A DNA stretch of 64,000 nucleotides from Piscinibacter defluvii (GCF_004011805.1 NZ_RCHJ01000005.1:124001-188000); one strand, 5' to 3'. Numbered from the stretch's first letter, positions 29,564-40,203 are shown. Notes: a model not told the origin generated them from the sequence alone. Numbers and translations are program-made.

Positions 29564-32500
29564 ATGGCCATTGAGCACCGTCCGATCACGTCGATCCTGA
29601 TCGCCAACCGCTCCGAGATCGCGATCCGCGTGATGCGCGCCGCCGCCGAGCTGCGCATGCGCACCGTGGGCATCTACTCGCAGCAGGACCGCCAGGCCCT
29701 GCACCGGTTCAAGGCCGACGAGAGCTACCTGGTCGGGGAAGGACAGAAGCCGCTCGCGGCCTACCTCGACGGCGAAGACATCCTGCGCATCGCGCGCCAG
29801 GCGGGGGTGGACGCCATCCACCCGGGGTACGGCTTTCTCTCCGAGAACCCGGAGTTCGCCGAGAGCGTGGCGGCCGCCGGCATCCGCTGGATCGGCCCCT
29901 CGCCGCAGGTGATGCGCGTGCTGGGCAACAAGGTCGCCGCGCGCCATGCCGCGGTGAGCGCGGGTGTGCAGGTGATGCCGGCGTCGCCGCCGCTGCCGCA
30001 CGACCTGGCCGCCTGCCAGCGCGAGGCCGAGGTGATCGGCTACCCGGTGATGCTCAAGGCCAGCTGGGGTGGCGGCGGGCGCGGCATGCGCGTGATCGAG
30101 AAGGCGGCCGACCTGCCCGGCGCGCTCGAGGCGGCGCGGCGCGAGGCGCTGGCGGCCTTCGGCAACGACGAGGTCTACTTCGAGAAGCTGGTGCGCCGCG
30201 CGCGGCACGTCGAGGTGCAGGTCCTGGGCGACCTGCACGGCAACCTGGTGCACCTGCACGAACGCGACTGCACCGCGCAGCGCCGCAACCAGAAGGTGGT
30301 GGAGCGCGCTCCTGCACCCTACCTCGATGCCGCGCAGCGCGCCGCCCTGTGCGAGAGCGCACTGCGCCTGATGCGCTCGGTGGGCTACACGCATGCGGGC
30401 ACGGTCGAGTTCCTGATGGATGCCGACTCGGGCCAGTGTTACTTCATCGAGGTGAACCCGCGCATCCAGGTCGAGCACACGGTGACGGAGATGATCACCG
30501 GCATCGACATCGTGAAGGCGCAGATCCGCGTCACCGAAGGCGCGTGGATCGGGTTGCCGGAAGGTGACGCACGCGCCTCGGCCGGCGTGCCGGCGCAGGA
30601 GAAGATCGCGCTCAACGGTGCCGCGCTGCAATGCCGCGTCACCACCGAGGATCCGGAGAACGGCTTCCTGCCCGACTACGGCCGCATCGCCGCCTACCGC
30701 AGCGCGGCCGGCTTCGGCATCCGGCTCGATGCCGGCACGGCCTACACCGGCGCGGTGATCACGCCCTACTACGATTCGCTGCTCGTCAAGGTGACGGCCT
30801 GGGCGCCGACCGCGGCCGAGACCACCCAGCGCATGGACCGCGCGCTGCGCGAGTTCCGCATCCGCGGCGTCACCACCAACCTGCAGTTCCTCGAGAACCT
30901 GATCAACCACCCGGCCTTCGTGGCCGGCGAGATCACGACGCGCTTCATCGAGAGCACGCCCGAGCTGCTCGCCTTCAGCGCGCGGCGCGACCGCGCCACC
31001 AAGCTGCTCGGCTTCCTGGCCGAGACGGTGGTGCACGGCAACCCGGAGGTCAAGGGCCGCGAGCGACCGGCGCTGCCGCTGCCCAGGCCGGTGCTGCCGA
31101 AGCTGGATGCCTCGTCGCCGATTCCGCCCGGCACCCGCGATCGCCTGAAGCAGCTCGGCCCGGCTGGCTTCGCGCAGTGGATGCTGGGCGAGGAGCGGGT
31201 GCTCGTCACCGACACCACGCTGCGCGACGCGCACCAGTCGCTGCTGGCCACGCGCATGCGCACGGCCGACATGCTGCCGATCGCGCCGTTCTACGCACGC
31301 GCGCTGCCGCAGCTGTTCTCGCTCGAATGCTGGGGTGGTGCCACCTTCGACGTGGCGATCCGCTTCCTGAAGGAAGACCCGTGGGAGCGCCTGGCCGCGC
31401 TGCGCGCCCGCGTGCCGAACCTGCTGTTCCAGATGCTGCTGCGCGGCTCCAACGCGGTGGGCTACACCAACTATGCCGACAACGTGGTGCGCCACTTCGT
31501 GCAGCAGGCGGCTGCCGGCGGCATCGACCTGTTCCGCGTGTTCGATTCGCTGAACTGGGTGAAGAACATGCGCGTCGCGATCGACGCGGTGCTCGAGACC
31601 GGCGCTCTGTGCGAGGGCGCGATCTGCTACACGGCCGACCTGTTCGACCCGGCGCGCCCGAAGTACGCGCTCGACTACTACCTCGGCATCGCCCGCGAGC
31701 TGCAGAAGGCCGGCGTGCACGTGCTCGCGATCAAGGACATGGCCGGCGTGTGCCGCCCGCGCGCCGCCGCGGCGCTCGTCAAGGCGCTGAAGGCCGAGAC
31801 CGGCCTGCCGATCCACTTCCACACCCACGACACCAGCGGCGCCTCGGCCGCCTCGGTGCTGGCTGCGGTCGAGGCCGGCTGCGACGCGGTGGACGGTGCG
31901 CTCGACGCGATGAGCGGACTGACCTCGCAGCCGAATCTCTCGTCCATCGCGGCCGCGCTGGCCGGCACGCCGCGCGACCCCGGCCTGCCCGCCGACGCGC
32001 TGCACGAGGCCTCGATGTACTTCGAGGGCGTGCGGCGCTTCTACGCACCGTTCGAGAGCGAGATCCGCAGCGGCACGGCCGACGTCTACCGCCACGAGAT
32101 GCCCGGCGGCCAGTACACCAACCTGCGCGAGCAGGCGCGCGCGCTCGGCCTCGCGCCGCGCTGGAGCGAGGTGTCGCAGACCTATGCGGACGTGAACCGG
32201 CTGTTCGGCGACATCGTGAAGGTGACGCCCACCTCCAAGGTGGTGGGCGACATGGCGCTGATGATGGTGGCCAGCGACCTCACGCCCGAGGCCGTGCTCG
32301 ACCCGGCGCGCGAGATCAACTTCCCCGAGTCGGTGGTGTCGCTGTTCAAGGGCGAGCTGGGCTTTCCGCCGGACGGCTTCCCGGCCGAGGTGTCGCGCAA
32401 GATCCTGCGCCTCGCGCCCGGCGAGGTGCCGCCTGGGCCCTACCGCCCGGGCGACCGGCTGGCGCCGGTGGACCTCGCGAGCGCACGCCGGCAGGCCGAG

Positions 32501-33052
32501 CAGGAGTGCGAACAGCCCTTGTCGGAGGCGCAGTTCTCGTCCTGGCTGATGTACCCGAAGCAGATGCGCGAGTTCTGCGCCCACCAGCGCCGCTACGGCG
32601 ACACCTCGCAGCTGCCCACCCCGGTGTTCTTCTACGGCCCGCAGCCGCAGCAGGAGATCGCGGTCGAGATCGACCCCGGCAAGACGCTGCTGGTGGCGCT
32701 GCAGGGCGTGGCGCCGGACGGCGAGACGGCGCAGAAGGTGCAGTTCGAGCTGAACGGCCAGTCGCGCACCGTGCGCATCGCGCTGGCCAGCGCCGGCGCG
32801 GCGGCGTCGCGGCCGCAGGCCGACCCGGGCAACCCGGGCCATGTGGCGGCGCCGATGCCCGGCGCGATCGTCAGCGTGGCGGTCGCCAAGGGCCAGCGTG
32901 TCGGTGCCGGCAGCACCTTGCTGGCGCTCGAGGCGATGAAGATGGAGACCCACGTCACCGCGGACCGCGACGCCGAGGTCGAGCAGGTGCTCGTCGCCCC
33001 GGGGGACCGAGTGCAGGCCAAGGAGCTGATCGTGGTGCTGAAGCCGCTCTGA
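29564..33052 (+). CDS. pyc: Pyruvate carboxylase
   Basis: The 1162-residue single-chain enzyme converts pyruvate and bicarbonate to oxaloacetate, an anaplerotic step. In order: biotin carboxylase (about 1-470; ATP-grasp loop KASWGGGGRGMRV and EVNPRIQVEHTVTE), carboxyltransferase (about 545-820; DTTLRDAHQSLLATRMRT and LECWGGATFDVA), the PYC/OADA region (about 850-1040), and the biotinyl domain with Lys1126 in LEAMKMET. All key motifs are intact. The gene starts 8 bases after glgP and faces alr, with a hairpin in between. Placement beside glgP hints at control by carbon storage state, but that is inference. Confidence 0.96.
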   Translation: MAIEHRPITSILIANRSEIAIRVMRAAAELRMRTVGIYSQQDRQALHRFKADESYLVGEGQKPLAAYLDGEDILRIARQAGVDAIHPGYGFLSENPEFAESVAAAGIRWIGPSPQVMRVLGNKVAARHAAVSAGVQVMPASPPLPHDLAACQREAEVIGYPVMLKASWGGGGRGMRVIEKAADLPGALEAARREALAAFGNDEVYFEKLVRRARHVEVQVLGDLHGNLVHLHERDCTAQRRNQKVVERAPAPYLDAAQRAALCESALRLMRSVGYTHAGTVEFLMDADSGQCYFIEVNPRIQVEHTVTEMITGIDIVKAQIRVTEGAWIGLPEGDARASAGVPAQEKIALNGAALQCRVTTEDPENGFLPDYGRIAAYRSAAGFGIRLDAGTAYTGAVITPYYDSLLVKVTAWAPTAAETTQRMDRALREFRIRGVTTNLQFLENLINHPAFVAGEITTRFIESTPELLAFSARRDRATKLLGFLAETVVHGNPEVKGRERPALPLPRPVLPKLDASSPIPPGTRDRLKQLGPAGFAQWMLGEERVLVTDTTLRDAHQSLLATRMRTADMLPIAPFYARALPQLFSLECWGGATFDVAIRFLKEDPWERLAALRARVPNLLFQMLLRGSNAVGYTNYADNVVRHFVQQAAAGGIDLFRVFDSLNWVKNMRVAIDAVLETGALCEGAICYTADLFDPARPKYALDYYLGIARELQKAGVHVLAIKDMAGVCRPRAAAALVKALKAETGLPIHFHTHDTSGASAASVLAAVEAGCDAVDGALDAMSGLTSQPNLSSIAAALAGTPRDPGLPADALHEASMYFEGVRRFYAPFESEIRSGTADVYRHEMPGGQYTNLREQARALGLAPRWSEVSQTYADVNRLFGDIVKVTPTSKVVGDMALMMVASDLTPEAVLDPAREINFPESVVSLFKGELGFPPDGFPAEVSRKILRLAPGEVPPGPYRPGDRLAPVDLASARRQAEQECEQPLSEAQFSSWLMYPKQMREFCAHQRRYGDTSQLPTPVFFYGPQPQQEIAVEIDPGKTLLVALQGVAPDGETAQKVQFELNGQSRTVRIALASAGAAASRPQADPGNPGHVAAPMPGAIVSVAVAKGQRVGAGSTLLALEAMKMETHVTADRDAEVEQVLVAPGDRVQAKELIVVLKPL

Positions 33053-33084
33053 GGGCCTGACCCGCCCGGCGCGCCGTGACCTGC

Positions 33085-33122
33085 CCGGTCGACCGGATGG
33101 GGCGCGCGCTCGTGACGCGCGC
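33085..33122. terminator. Hairpin pair between convergent pyc and alr
   Basis: A 12-bp perfect palindrome (33085-33096) is followed by a 7-bp stem with a 7-base loop (33102-33108 with 33116-33122) abutting the alr stop. This is probably a bidirectional terminator region; no T-run is present. Confidence 0.45.
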
Positions 33123-34262
33123 TCAGGTGGCGACCGGCGACGCCCCGTGGCAGGCGCCGACATGGCGGCGCGTATAGCGGCGCCCCAGGCCGGTCAGCAG
33201 CTCGTAGGCGATGGAGTCTGCATCGGCGGCCACGGCGTCGAGTCCGGCGCGGCCGCCGATCAGCGTGACCGCCATGCCCGGCTGCAGTTCGCCCTCGGCC
33301 AGCGCGCCGGCATCGAGCGTGATCGTGTCCATCGAGACGCGGCCGACGAGCGGCAGCGGAACGTCGCCGAACCAGGCCGTGCCGCGGTTGCTGCCGCTGC
33401 GCAGCCAGCCGTCGGCATAGCCGACGGCGACGGTCGCGATGCGGGTCGGCCGCTCGCTGTGCCAGCTCGCGCCGTAACCGACCGCCGTGCCGGCCTCGAC
33501 ATGGCGGACCTGGATCACGCGGGCGTCCAGGCGAAGCACGGGCTGCAGCGGACTCGGCGCGCCCGTCACCGGCGCGATGCCGTACAGCGCGGCGCCCGGG
33601 CGGACCAGGTCGAAGTGGAAGTCCTCGCCGAGGAAGATGCCCGACGAGTTCGCGAGGCTGGCCGGTGCGGCGGGCAGCAGCCGCCGTGCCAGCTGGAAGC
33701 GGCGCCGCTGTGCCGCGTTGGCCGGATGCGCCGGCTCGTCGGCACAGGCGAGGTGGCTCATCACGAGGCCGATGCGCACGCCGGCCCAGGCCTGCGGGTC
33801 GGCGGCGAGGCCGCGCAGCTCCTCGGGCGCGAGCCCGAGCCTTGCCATGCCGGTGTCCACCTGCACGACCGCCTCGAGCTCGCGGTCGAGCCGGTGCGCG
33901 AGCGCGCGCCAGCCGTCGAGCTGGGCACGGCTGTTGAGCACCGGCCGCACGCCGTGCGCGACGAACGCCGGCTCGCTGCCCGGCATCGGGCCGTGCAGCA
34001 CCGAGACGCTGGCGTCGTGCGGCAGCAGCGGCCGCAGCGCGATCGCCTCGTCGAGGTGGGCCACGAAGAACTGCCGGCAGCCGGCCGCCGCGAGCGCCGG
34101 GCCGACCTGCGCGGCGCCCAGGCCGTAGGCGTCGGCCTTCAGCACCGCGGCGCAGGCGGCGCGGCCGGCGCGGCCCTGCAGCAGCCGCCAGTTGGCGACG
34201 ATCGCACCGAGGTCGATCGTCAGGATCGCGCCGGCCGAGGCCTCGTCGTGCGGCGTGTTCAT
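33123..34262 (-). CDS. alr: Alanine racemase
   Basis: The 379-residue PLP enzyme interconverts L- and D-alanine. The cofactor lysine is K42 in AAVLKADAYGLGA, and the second catalytic residue is the Tyr in TAVGYGASW near residue 258. The barrel (about 10-240) and C-terminal beta domain are complete, ending in YELLTGLGRRYTRR. Its start overlaps the stop of the AGCS symporter by 4 bases. The operon also holds dadA, so this is most likely the catabolic racemase (DadX-type) feeding D-alanine to DadA. No second racemase is visible, so it might also supply D-alanine for the cell wall. Confidence 0.93.
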   Translation of the reverse strand: MNTPHDEASAGAILTIDLGAIVANWRLLQGRAGRAACAAVLKADAYGLGAAQVGPALAAAGCRQFFVAHLDEAIALRPLLPHDASVSVLHGPMPGSEPAFVAHGVRPVLNSRAQLDGWRALAHRLDRELEAVVQVDTGMARLGLAPEELRGLAADPQAWAGVRIGLVMSHLACADEPAHPANAAQRRRFQLARRLLPAAPASLANSSGIFLGEDFHFDLVRPGAALYGIAPVTGAPSPLQPVLRLDARVIQVRHVEAGTAVGYGASWHSERPTRIATVAVGYADGWLRSGSNRGTAWFGDVPLPLVGRVSMDTITLDAGALAEGELQPGMAVTLIGGRAGLDAVAADADSIAYELLTGLGRRYTRRHVGACHGASPVAT

Positions 34263-35647
34263 CGCAGCGTGGAGACGGCCGGCGGCACGATCGCCGCGGG
34301 CATGTCGCGCCGGGCCCAGTAGTCGCGCGTGACCTTCACGACCACCGGCGACAGCAGCACCAGCGACACCAGGTTCGGGAAGGCCATGAAGGCGTTCAGC
34401 GTGTCGGACACGAGCCACACGAAGTCGAGCTGCGTCACCGCGCCGACCAGCACGAACACCGTCCACGCCAGGCGGTAGGGCGTCTCGGACACGGTGCCCA
34501 CCAGGTAGGCCCAGCACTTCTCGCCGTAGTAGGCCCAGCCGAGGATGGTGGTGTAGGCGAACACGACGATCGCCACCGCCAGGAAGTTCGCGCCGAAGCC
34601 GGGCAGCGCCGTCTCGAACGCCGAGGAGCTCAGCACCGCGCCCTTCAGGCCGCTGTGCCATGCGCCGGTGACGATCAGCACCAGGCCCGTCATCGTGCAG
34701 ACGATCAGCGTGTCGATGAAGGTACCCATCATGCCGATCAGCCCCGACTCGGCCGCGTGCCGCGTGCGGCCGGCCGCCTGCGCGATGCCGGCGGTGCCGA
34801 GGCCCGCCTCGTTCGAGAAGATGCCGCGCGCCACGCCGTAGCGCATCGCCATCAGCACACCCGCGCCGACGAAGCCGCCGGTGGCCGCGGTCGGGTTGAA
34901 CGCGTGGTGCAGGATCAGTGCGAAGGCCTCGGGGATGCGGTCGGCATACAGCCCGAGCACGAGCAGCGACACGGCCACGTAGCCGACGCACATGAACGGC
35001 ACCAGCTTCTCCGCGACCGCGCCGATGCGCTTCACGCCGCCCAGCAGCACGAAGCCGGTCAGCACCGCCATCACGATGCCCGAGATCCAGGGCGAGACGC
35101 CGAAGCTGGCGTTCATCACCTCGGCGATGCTGTTGGACTGCACCATGTTGCCGATGCCGAAGCCGGCGATGCCGCCGAACACCGCGAACGCGCCGCCCAG
35201 CCAGCGCCAGCGCGGGCCCAGGCCGTTCTTGATGGCGTACATCGGCCCGCCGGTCTGCTCGCCGCGGTCGTCTGTCTCGCGGAAGTGAACGGCCAGCAGC
35301 ACCTCGGCGTACTTCGTCGCCATGCCGACCAGCGCGGTCATCCACATCCAGAACAGCGCGCCGGGCCCGCCGATCGCGATCGCGGTGGCGACGCCGGCGA
35401 TGTTGCCGATGCCGACCGTGGCCGCCAGGGCCGTCATCAGGGCCGCGTAGGGGCTGATCTCGCCGGCCGCGCCGGCACTCGGGCGGCGGCCCTTCCAGAT
35501 CATCCGGAAGCCGGTGCCGATGCGCAGCACCGGCATCAGCTTCAGGCGCGCCTGCAGGAACAGGCCGGTGCCGAGGATCAGCACCAGCATCGGCGGTCCC
35601 CAGACGAAGTCGTTGATCGCCGTGACGATCGCGGTGAGCGTTTCCAA
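34259..35647 (-). CDS. Alanine:sodium symporter (AGCS family)
   Basis: The 462-residue inner-membrane protein has about ten hydrophobic segments and the AGCS signatures ALAATVGIGNIAGVATAIAIG near residue 80, then GPGALFWMWMTALVGMATKYAE and GIFSNEAGLGTAGIAQAA. It imports alanine or glycine with Na+. The start is a TTG, placed by a GAGAGGAG ribosome site 6 bases upstream; a TTG nine codons earlier would put that site inside the protein. The gene lies between dadA (116 bases upstream) and alr (4-base overlap), so the three form an alanine import and oxidation operon. Confidence 0.9.
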   Translation of the reverse strand: METLTAIVTAINDFVWGPPMLVLILGTGLFLQARLKLMPVLRIGTGFRMIWKGRRPSAGAAGEISPYAALMTALAATVGIGNIAGVATAIAIGGPGALFWMWMTALVGMATKYAEVLLAVHFRETDDRGEQTGGPMYAIKNGLGPRWRWLGGAFAVFGGIAGFGIGNMVQSNSIAEVMNASFGVSPWISGIVMAVLTGFVLLGGVKRIGAVAEKLVPFMCVGYVAVSLLVLGLYADRIPEAFALILHHAFNPTAATGGFVGAGVLMAMRYGVARGIFSNEAGLGTAGIAQAAGRTRHAAESGLIGMMGTFIDTLIVCTMTGLVLIVTGAWHSGLKGAVLSSSAFETALPGFGANFLAVAIVVFAYTTILGWAYYGEKCWAYLVGTVSETPYRLAWTVFVLVGAVTQLDFVWLVSDTLNAFMAFPNLVSLVLLSPVVVKVTRDYWARRDMPAAIVPPAVSTLR

Positions 35648-35763
35648 GAATGTCTCCTCTCGTGGTGGAAGCAAACGAACGGGCGCCGCACCCTTCGAGG
35701 GGGGCGTGCGCGGCGGCCGCGGCGCCGGGGTCGCCGGCGTCGCGGGGGCGGGGGGTCAGCGTG

Positions 35764-37068
35764 TCAGGCGCGGGCCGGCTGCAGGCTCGCGCGGGCCGGA
35801 CGGCGGTGCGCCGCCTTGCCGTAGCGCTCGACGGTCAGCCCGTCGAGGCTGATCTCCGGCTCGCGGCCGCTGATCAGGTCGGCCAGCACGCGACCGGTGC
35901 CGGCGGCCATGGTCCAGCCGAGCGTGCCGTGTCCGGTGGCCAGCGACAGGTTGCGGTAGCGCGTGCCGCCGACGATCGGGGTGCCGTCCGGCGTCATCGG
36001 CCGCAGGCCGGTCCAGAACTCGGCGCGCGAGACGTCGCCGCCGTGCGGGAACAGGTCGGTCACGACATGCTCGAGCGTGCGCCGCCGCGCGTCCGACAGG
36101 CCGAGGTCGAAGCCCGACAGCTGCGCCGTGCCGCCGACGCGGATGCGGTCGCCGAGCCGCGTGACCGCGACCTTGTGCGTCTCGTCCATGATGGTCGATT
36201 CGGGCGCCTGCGCCGCATCCGTCACCGGCAGCGTGATCGAGAAGCCCTTCACCGGGTAGACCGGCACGTCGATGCCCAGCGGCGCGAGCAGGCGCGTCGA
36301 GTAGCTGCCCAGCGCCATCACGATGTGGTCGGCGCTCAGCAGGCCGGCGTCGGTCTCGACGCCGGTCAGCCGCTCGCCGCTGTGCTGCAGCGCGCGGATC
36401 GACACGCCGAAGCGGAAGCGTGCGCCGAGCTGCTGCGCCATGCGCGCGAGTTCCTGCGTGAACTTGAAGCAGTCGCCCGTCTCGTCACCCGGCAGGCGCA
36501 GCGCGCCGACGAACTTGTCGCGCGTCGCGGCCAGGCCCGGCTCGACCTTCACGAAGCCGGCGCGATCGAGCAGCTCGAAGGGCACGCCCGAGCGGCGCAG
36601 CACCTCGATGTCCTTCGCGACGCCGTCGAGCTGCTGCTGGGTGCGGAACAGCTGCAGCGTGCCCTGCGTGCGCTCGTCGTAGCGGATGCCGGTCTCGGCG
36701 CGCAGCGCACGCAGGCAGTCGCGGCTGTACTCGGCCAGGCGCACCATGCGCTCCTTGTTGACCGCGTAGGCGCGCTCGTTGCAGTTGGCCAGCATCTGCA
36801 GGCACCAGCGCCACAGCGCCGGGTCGAGCGAGGGCTTCACCACCAGCGGACGGTGGTGCATCAGCAGCCACTTGATCGCCTTCAGCGGCACGCCCGGACC
36901 GGCCCAGGGCGCGGAGTAACCGGGCGACACCTCGCCGGCGTTGGCGTAGCTCGTCTCGAGCGCGGGGCCGGCCTGGCGGTCGACCACCGTCACCTCGTGG
37001 CCCGCGCGGGCCAGGTAATACGCGACCGACGTTCCGATCACACCGCTGCCGAGCACCATCACGCGCAT
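35764..37068 (-). CDS. dadA: D-amino acid dehydrogenase, FAD-linked
   Basis: The 434-residue membrane-associated flavoprotein oxidises D-alanine to pyruvate and ammonia and passes electrons to the respiratory chain. The FAD dinucleotide motif [19 protein letters not shown] sits right at the N-terminus (residues 5-23). [20 protein letters not shown] near residue 45 and [19 protein letters not shown] near 400 are family signatures. An AAGGAAG ribosome site supports the ATG; the longer frame upstream is not protein-like. It is first in the alanine operon and diverges from the TyrR-type regulator, a likely controller. Confidence 0.94.
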   Translation of the reverse strand: MRVMVLGSGVIGTSVAYYLARAGHEVTVVDRQAGPALETSYANAGEVSPGYSAPWAGPGVPLKAIKWLLMHHRPLVVKPSLDPALWRWCLQMLANCNERAYAVNKERMVRLAEYSRDCLRALRAETGIRYDERTQGTLQLFRTQQQLDGVAKDIEVLRRSGVPFELLDRAGFVKVEPGLAATRDKFVGALRLPGDETGDCFKFTQELARMAQQLGARFRFGVSIRALQHSGERLTGVETDAGLLSADHIVMALGSYSTRLLAPLGIDVPVYPVKGFSITLPVTDAAQAPESTIMDETHKVAVTRLGDRIRVGGTAQLSGFDLGLSDARRRTLEHVVTDLFPHGGDVSRAEFWTGLRPMTPDGTPIVGGTRYRNLSLATGHGTLGWTMAAGTGRVLADLISGREPEISLDGLTVERYGKAAHRRPARASLQPARA

Positions 37069-37145
37069 GTCGTCTTCCTTGCCATTCGAGGCGCGCCGTG
37101 GCGCGCGATGGGAGTCCTCTTTGCACCGTCCGTGCCAGCACGGCG

Positions 37146-37166
37146 AGTCCTTTGAAATCAAGGACT
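37146..37166. promoter_or_regulatory. Inverted repeat upstream of dadA (candidate operator)
   Basis: This 21-bp palindrome has 7-bp perfect arms and a 7-base centre (37146-37152 with 37160-37166), about 80 bases before the dadA start. It is of a size and place to bind a dimeric regulator such as the divergent TyrR-type protein. It does not match the E. coli TyrR consensus. Confidence 0.45.
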
Positions 37167-37247
37167 TAGCGAAAGTCGCCCACGGCCTGTCTGTCAGGAA
37201 ATCGTGACGGCGGACGTCTGGATGCGGAAGATTCCCTCGTGACGACA

Positions 37248-37282
37248 ATGACTTGGGTCATCTGTATCGAAACGACTACACT
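37248..37282 (+). promoter_or_regulatory. Candidate promoter and palindrome for the TyrR-type regulator
   Basis: A -35-like TTGGGT (37253-37258) and a -10-like TACACT (37277-37282) are spaced by 18 bases and lie about 25 bases before the regulator start. A palindrome, ATGAC-N4-GTCAT (37248-37261), overlaps the -35 and could mediate autoregulation. Confidence 0.4.
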
Positions 37283-37306
37283 GTCCTGAAGTTCATACAG
37301 CTATCC

Positions 37307-38839
37307 ATGCGCATCGAGGTCCAGATCGCCGACCGCGTCGGCATCGCCCAGGAGATCCTGGCCAAGCTGGCCGGCCGGGCGCTGAACGTGTCGGCGGTCG
37401 AGGTCGAGCCGCCGCATGTCTACGTCGAGGCCCCGGCACTCGACGACGCCGGCTACGCGCAGCTGCGCCGCGAGCTGCTGCAGGTGGCCGGCGTGATCGC
37501 CGTCGAGCCGCTGGCGATGCTGCCCGGCGCAAGGCGGCGGCTGTACCTCGACGCGCTGCTCGCATCGCAGGCCGACCCGGTGCTCGCCGTCGATGCCGGC
37601 GGCAGCGTGGTCGTCGCCAACGCCGCGGCGGTGGCGGCCAGCGGCCGCAGCGAGGCCGAGCTGATCGGCGCTTCGCTGCCCCTGCTGCTGGGCGACGCCG
37701 AGGTGGCCGCGGCGCTGGTCGGCGGCACGCGCATGCCGGCGCAGGAGATCCAGCTCGGCGGCGAGCCCTTCCTGTGCGAGGCCGTGGCGCTGCACGAGCC
37801 CGGCGGCGACGTCGCGGGCGCGGTGCTCACGCTGCACGCGCCGCACCGCATCGGCGAACGTCTCAGCGCACTGCAGAACTACGACGCGGGCGGCTTCGAG
37901 TCCATCCTCGGCGATTCGCCGGCGATGCGGCAGCTCAAGGCGCGCGCGGCGCGAATGGCGCAGGTCGATGCGCCGCTCCTGATCCGCGGCGAGACCGGCA
38001 CCGGCAAGGAACTGGTCGCGCATGCCTGCCACGCCGGCAGCCGCCGCCGCGCACAGCCGTTCTTCGCGCTGAACTGCGCGGCACTGCCCGAGAGCCTGGC
38101 CGAGAGCGAGCTGTTCGGCTACGCGCCCGGCGCGTTCACCGGCGCGCTGCGCGGCGGCAAGCCCGGCCTGCTGGAGCTGGCCGACCGCGGCACGGTGTTC
38201 CTCGACGAGGTCGGCGAGCTCTCGCCCTACCTGCAGGCCAAGCTGCTGCGCTTCCTGAACGACGGCAGCTTCCGGCGCGTCGGCGGCGACCGCGAGCTGA
38301 AGGCCGACGTGCGCATCGTCAGCGCCACGCACCGTGCGCTGGAGCAGATGGTCGCCGAGGGCAGCTTCCGGCAGGACCTGCTGTTCCGGCTCGACGTGCT
38401 GCAGCTGCAGCTGCCGCCGCTGCGCGAGCGCACCGAAGACATCGTGCCGCTGGCCGAACTGTTCCTCGAGCGCGCCTGCGCGCAGACCGGCCGAGCGCGC
38501 GCGCGGCTGGCGCCCGCCGCCAAGGCGGCGCTGCTCGCGAACCCGTGGGTCGGCAACGTCCGGCAACTGCAGAACGTGATCTTCCGCGCCGTCACGATGA
38601 GCGAGGCCGCGGTGATCAGCGTCGCCGACCTGGAACTGGCCGGCGCCGCCGCCGGGCCGGCCGAGGTGGCGCTGGACGATGTCGCCACGCTGGACGACGC
38701 GGTCAGCGGCTTCGAGCGCGCGCTGCTGCAGCGGCTCTACCCGCAGTACCCGTCGTCGCGCAAGCTCGCCGAGCGGCTCGGTGCCTCGCATTCGGCCATC
38801 GCCATGCGGCTGCGGCGCTACGGCATCGGCACACGCTGA
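37307..38839 (+). CDS. TyrR/PhhR-type sigma-54-class transcription regulator
   Basis: The 510-residue protein has an ACT domain (about 1-75, [20 protein letters not shown]), a PAS domain (about 80-190), an AAA+ sigma-54-activator domain (about 200-430; Walker A GETGTGKE from 228, GAFTGA 275-280) and a C-terminal TyrR-type helix-turn-helix ([22 protein letters not shown]). The intact GAFTGA implies true sigma-54 activation, unlike E. coli TyrR. ACT domains bind amino acids, so it should respond to an aromatic or other amino acid. It is divergent from dadA and precedes class II DAHP synthase, so it may link amino acid catabolism and aromatic synthesis. Confidence 0.9.
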   Translation: MRIEVQIADRVGIAQEILAKLAGRALNVSAVEVEPPHVYVEAPALDDAGYAQLRRELLQVAGVIAVEPLAMLPGARRRLYLDALLASQADPVLAVDAGGSVVVANAAAVAASGRSEAELIGASLPLLLGDAEVAAALVGGTRMPAQEIQLGGEPFLCEAVALHEPGGDVAGAVLTLHAPHRIGERLSALQNYDAGGFESILGDSPAMRQLKARAARMAQVDAPLLIRGETGTGKELVAHACHAGSRRRAQPFFALNCAALPESLAESELFGYAPGAFTGALRGGKPGLLELADRGTVFLDEVGELSPYLQAKLLRFLNDGSFRRVGGDRELKADVRIVSATHRALEQMVAEGSFRQDLLFRLDVLQLQLPPLRERTEDIVPLAELFLERACAQTGRARARLAPAAKAALLANPWVGNVRQLQNVIFRAVTMSEAAVISVADLELAGAAAGPAEVALDDVATLDDAVSGFERALLQRLYPQYPSSRKLAERLGASHSAIAMRLRRYGIGTR

Positions 38840-38847
38840 CCGCGCCT

Positions 38848-40203
38848 TCAGCGCCCTCGGCCGTCCTTCAGCATCTGCGCGATCTGGAAGGCCAGCTCCA
38901 GGCTCTGCGAGCCGTTCAGGCGCGGGTCGCAGGCGCTGCGGTAGCGCTCGGCGAGGCTGGCGTCGGTCAGGCCCTGCGCGCCGCCGCGGCACTCGGTGAC
39001 GTCGGCGCCGGTCAGCTCGACATGCACGCCGCCGGCATGGCTGCCCTCGGCGGCATGCACGGCGAAGAAGTCGCGCAGCTCGGCCAGGATGCGGCCGAAG
39101 TCGCGTGTCTTGTAGCCGTTCGCGCTGGTCACGGTGTTGCCGTGCATCGGGTCGCAGCACCATACCGGCGCACGGCCGTCTTCGCGCAGCGCACGCAGCA
39201 GCGCGGGCAGGCGTTGCGGCAGCACGCCCGCGCCCATGCGCGTGATCAGCAGCAGCCGGCCCGGGCGGCGCTCGGGGTCGAGCACCTCGAGCAGGCGGCA
39301 GAGTTCGTCGGGTTCCACCTTCGGGCCGAGCTTCACGCCGATCGGGTTGGCGATGCCGCGCAGGTACTCCACGTGCGCGCCGTCCGGCGCACGGGTGCGT
39401 TCGCCCAGCCACAGCAGGTGCGCCGAGCCGCCGTACCAGCGGCCGCTGGCCTCGTCGCGGCGCGTCAGCGCCTGCTCGTAGTGCAGGTGCAGTGCCTCGT
39501 GCGAGGTGAAGAAGTCCACCGCGTGCAGCTGCGGCGTGCGTGCGGCGTCGAAGCCGCAGGCCTCCATGAAGGCGAGGCAGTCGGTGATGCGGTCGGCCAG
39601 CGCCTCGAAGCGCTCGCCCTGCGGGCTGGCGCGCACGAAGTCGGTGGTCCAGCGGTGCACCTGGTGCAGGTCGGCGAAGCCGCCCTGCGCCAGCGCGCGC
39701 AGCAGGTTCAGCACCGCCGCGGCATGTGAGTAGGCGCGCAGCAGGCGCTGCGGGTCCGGCTGCCGTGCGGCGGCGTCGAAGGCCGCCCCGTTGACGATGT
39801 CGCCGCGGTAGGAGGGCAGCGTGAGGCCGTCGAGCGTCTCGGTGTCGGACGAACGCGGCTTGGCGAACTGCCCGGCGATGCGCCCGACCTTGACCACCGG
39901 GCAGGCCGCGGCATAGGTCAGCACCACCGCCATCTGCAGCAGCACGCGGAAGGTGCCGCGCACCGTGTCGCTGCCCAGCTCGTCGAAGCTCTCGGCGCAG
40001 TCGCCGCCCTGCAGCAGGAAGGCTTCGCCGCGCGCCACGGCGGCGAGATGGCCGCGCAACGCCTCGGTCTCGCCCGGCTCCACCAGCGTCGGCCAGGCGG
40101 CGAGCTGACCCTCGGCCGTTTCCAGCGCCGCAGGGTCGGGGTAGGCAGGCAGCTGGCGCAGCGGCCGGGTGCGCCAGCTCGAGGGGGACCAGTCGGCGTT
40201 CAT
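38848..40203 (-). CDS. Class II 3-deoxy-7-phosphoheptulonate synthase
   Basis: The 451-residue enzyme condenses PEP and erythrose 4-phosphate into DAHP, the first step of the shikimate pathway. The class II (plant- and Mycobacterium-like) signatures are clear: [11 protein letters not shown] near residue 70, the metal and substrate region [11 protein letters not shown], and [20 protein letters not shown] near 360. The start is the ATG before [22 protein letters not shown], a typical N-terminus. It converges with the TyrR-type regulator, with only 8 bases between stop codons. Whether it serves primary metabolism or a special product cannot be told here. Confidence 0.94.
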   Translation of the reverse strand: MNADWSPSSWRTRPLRQLPAYPDPAALETAEGQLAAWPTLVEPGETEALRGHLAAVARGEAFLLQGGDCAESFDELGSDTVRGTFRVLLQMAVVLTYAAACPVVKVGRIAGQFAKPRSSDTETLDGLTLPSYRGDIVNGAAFDAAARQPDPQRLLRAYSHAAAVLNLLRALAQGGFADLHQVHRWTTDFVRASPQGERFEALADRITDCLAFMEACGFDAARTPQLHAVDFFTSHEALHLHYEQALTRRDEASGRWYGGSAHLLWLGERTRAPDGAHVEYLRGIANPIGVKLGPKVEPDELCRLLEVLDPERRPGRLLLITRMGAGVLPQRLPALLRALREDGRAPVWCCDPMHGNTVTSANGYKTRDFGRILAELRDFFAVHAAEGSHAGGVHVELTGADVTECRGGAQGLTDASLAERYRSACDPRLNGSQSLELAFQIAQMLKDGRGR

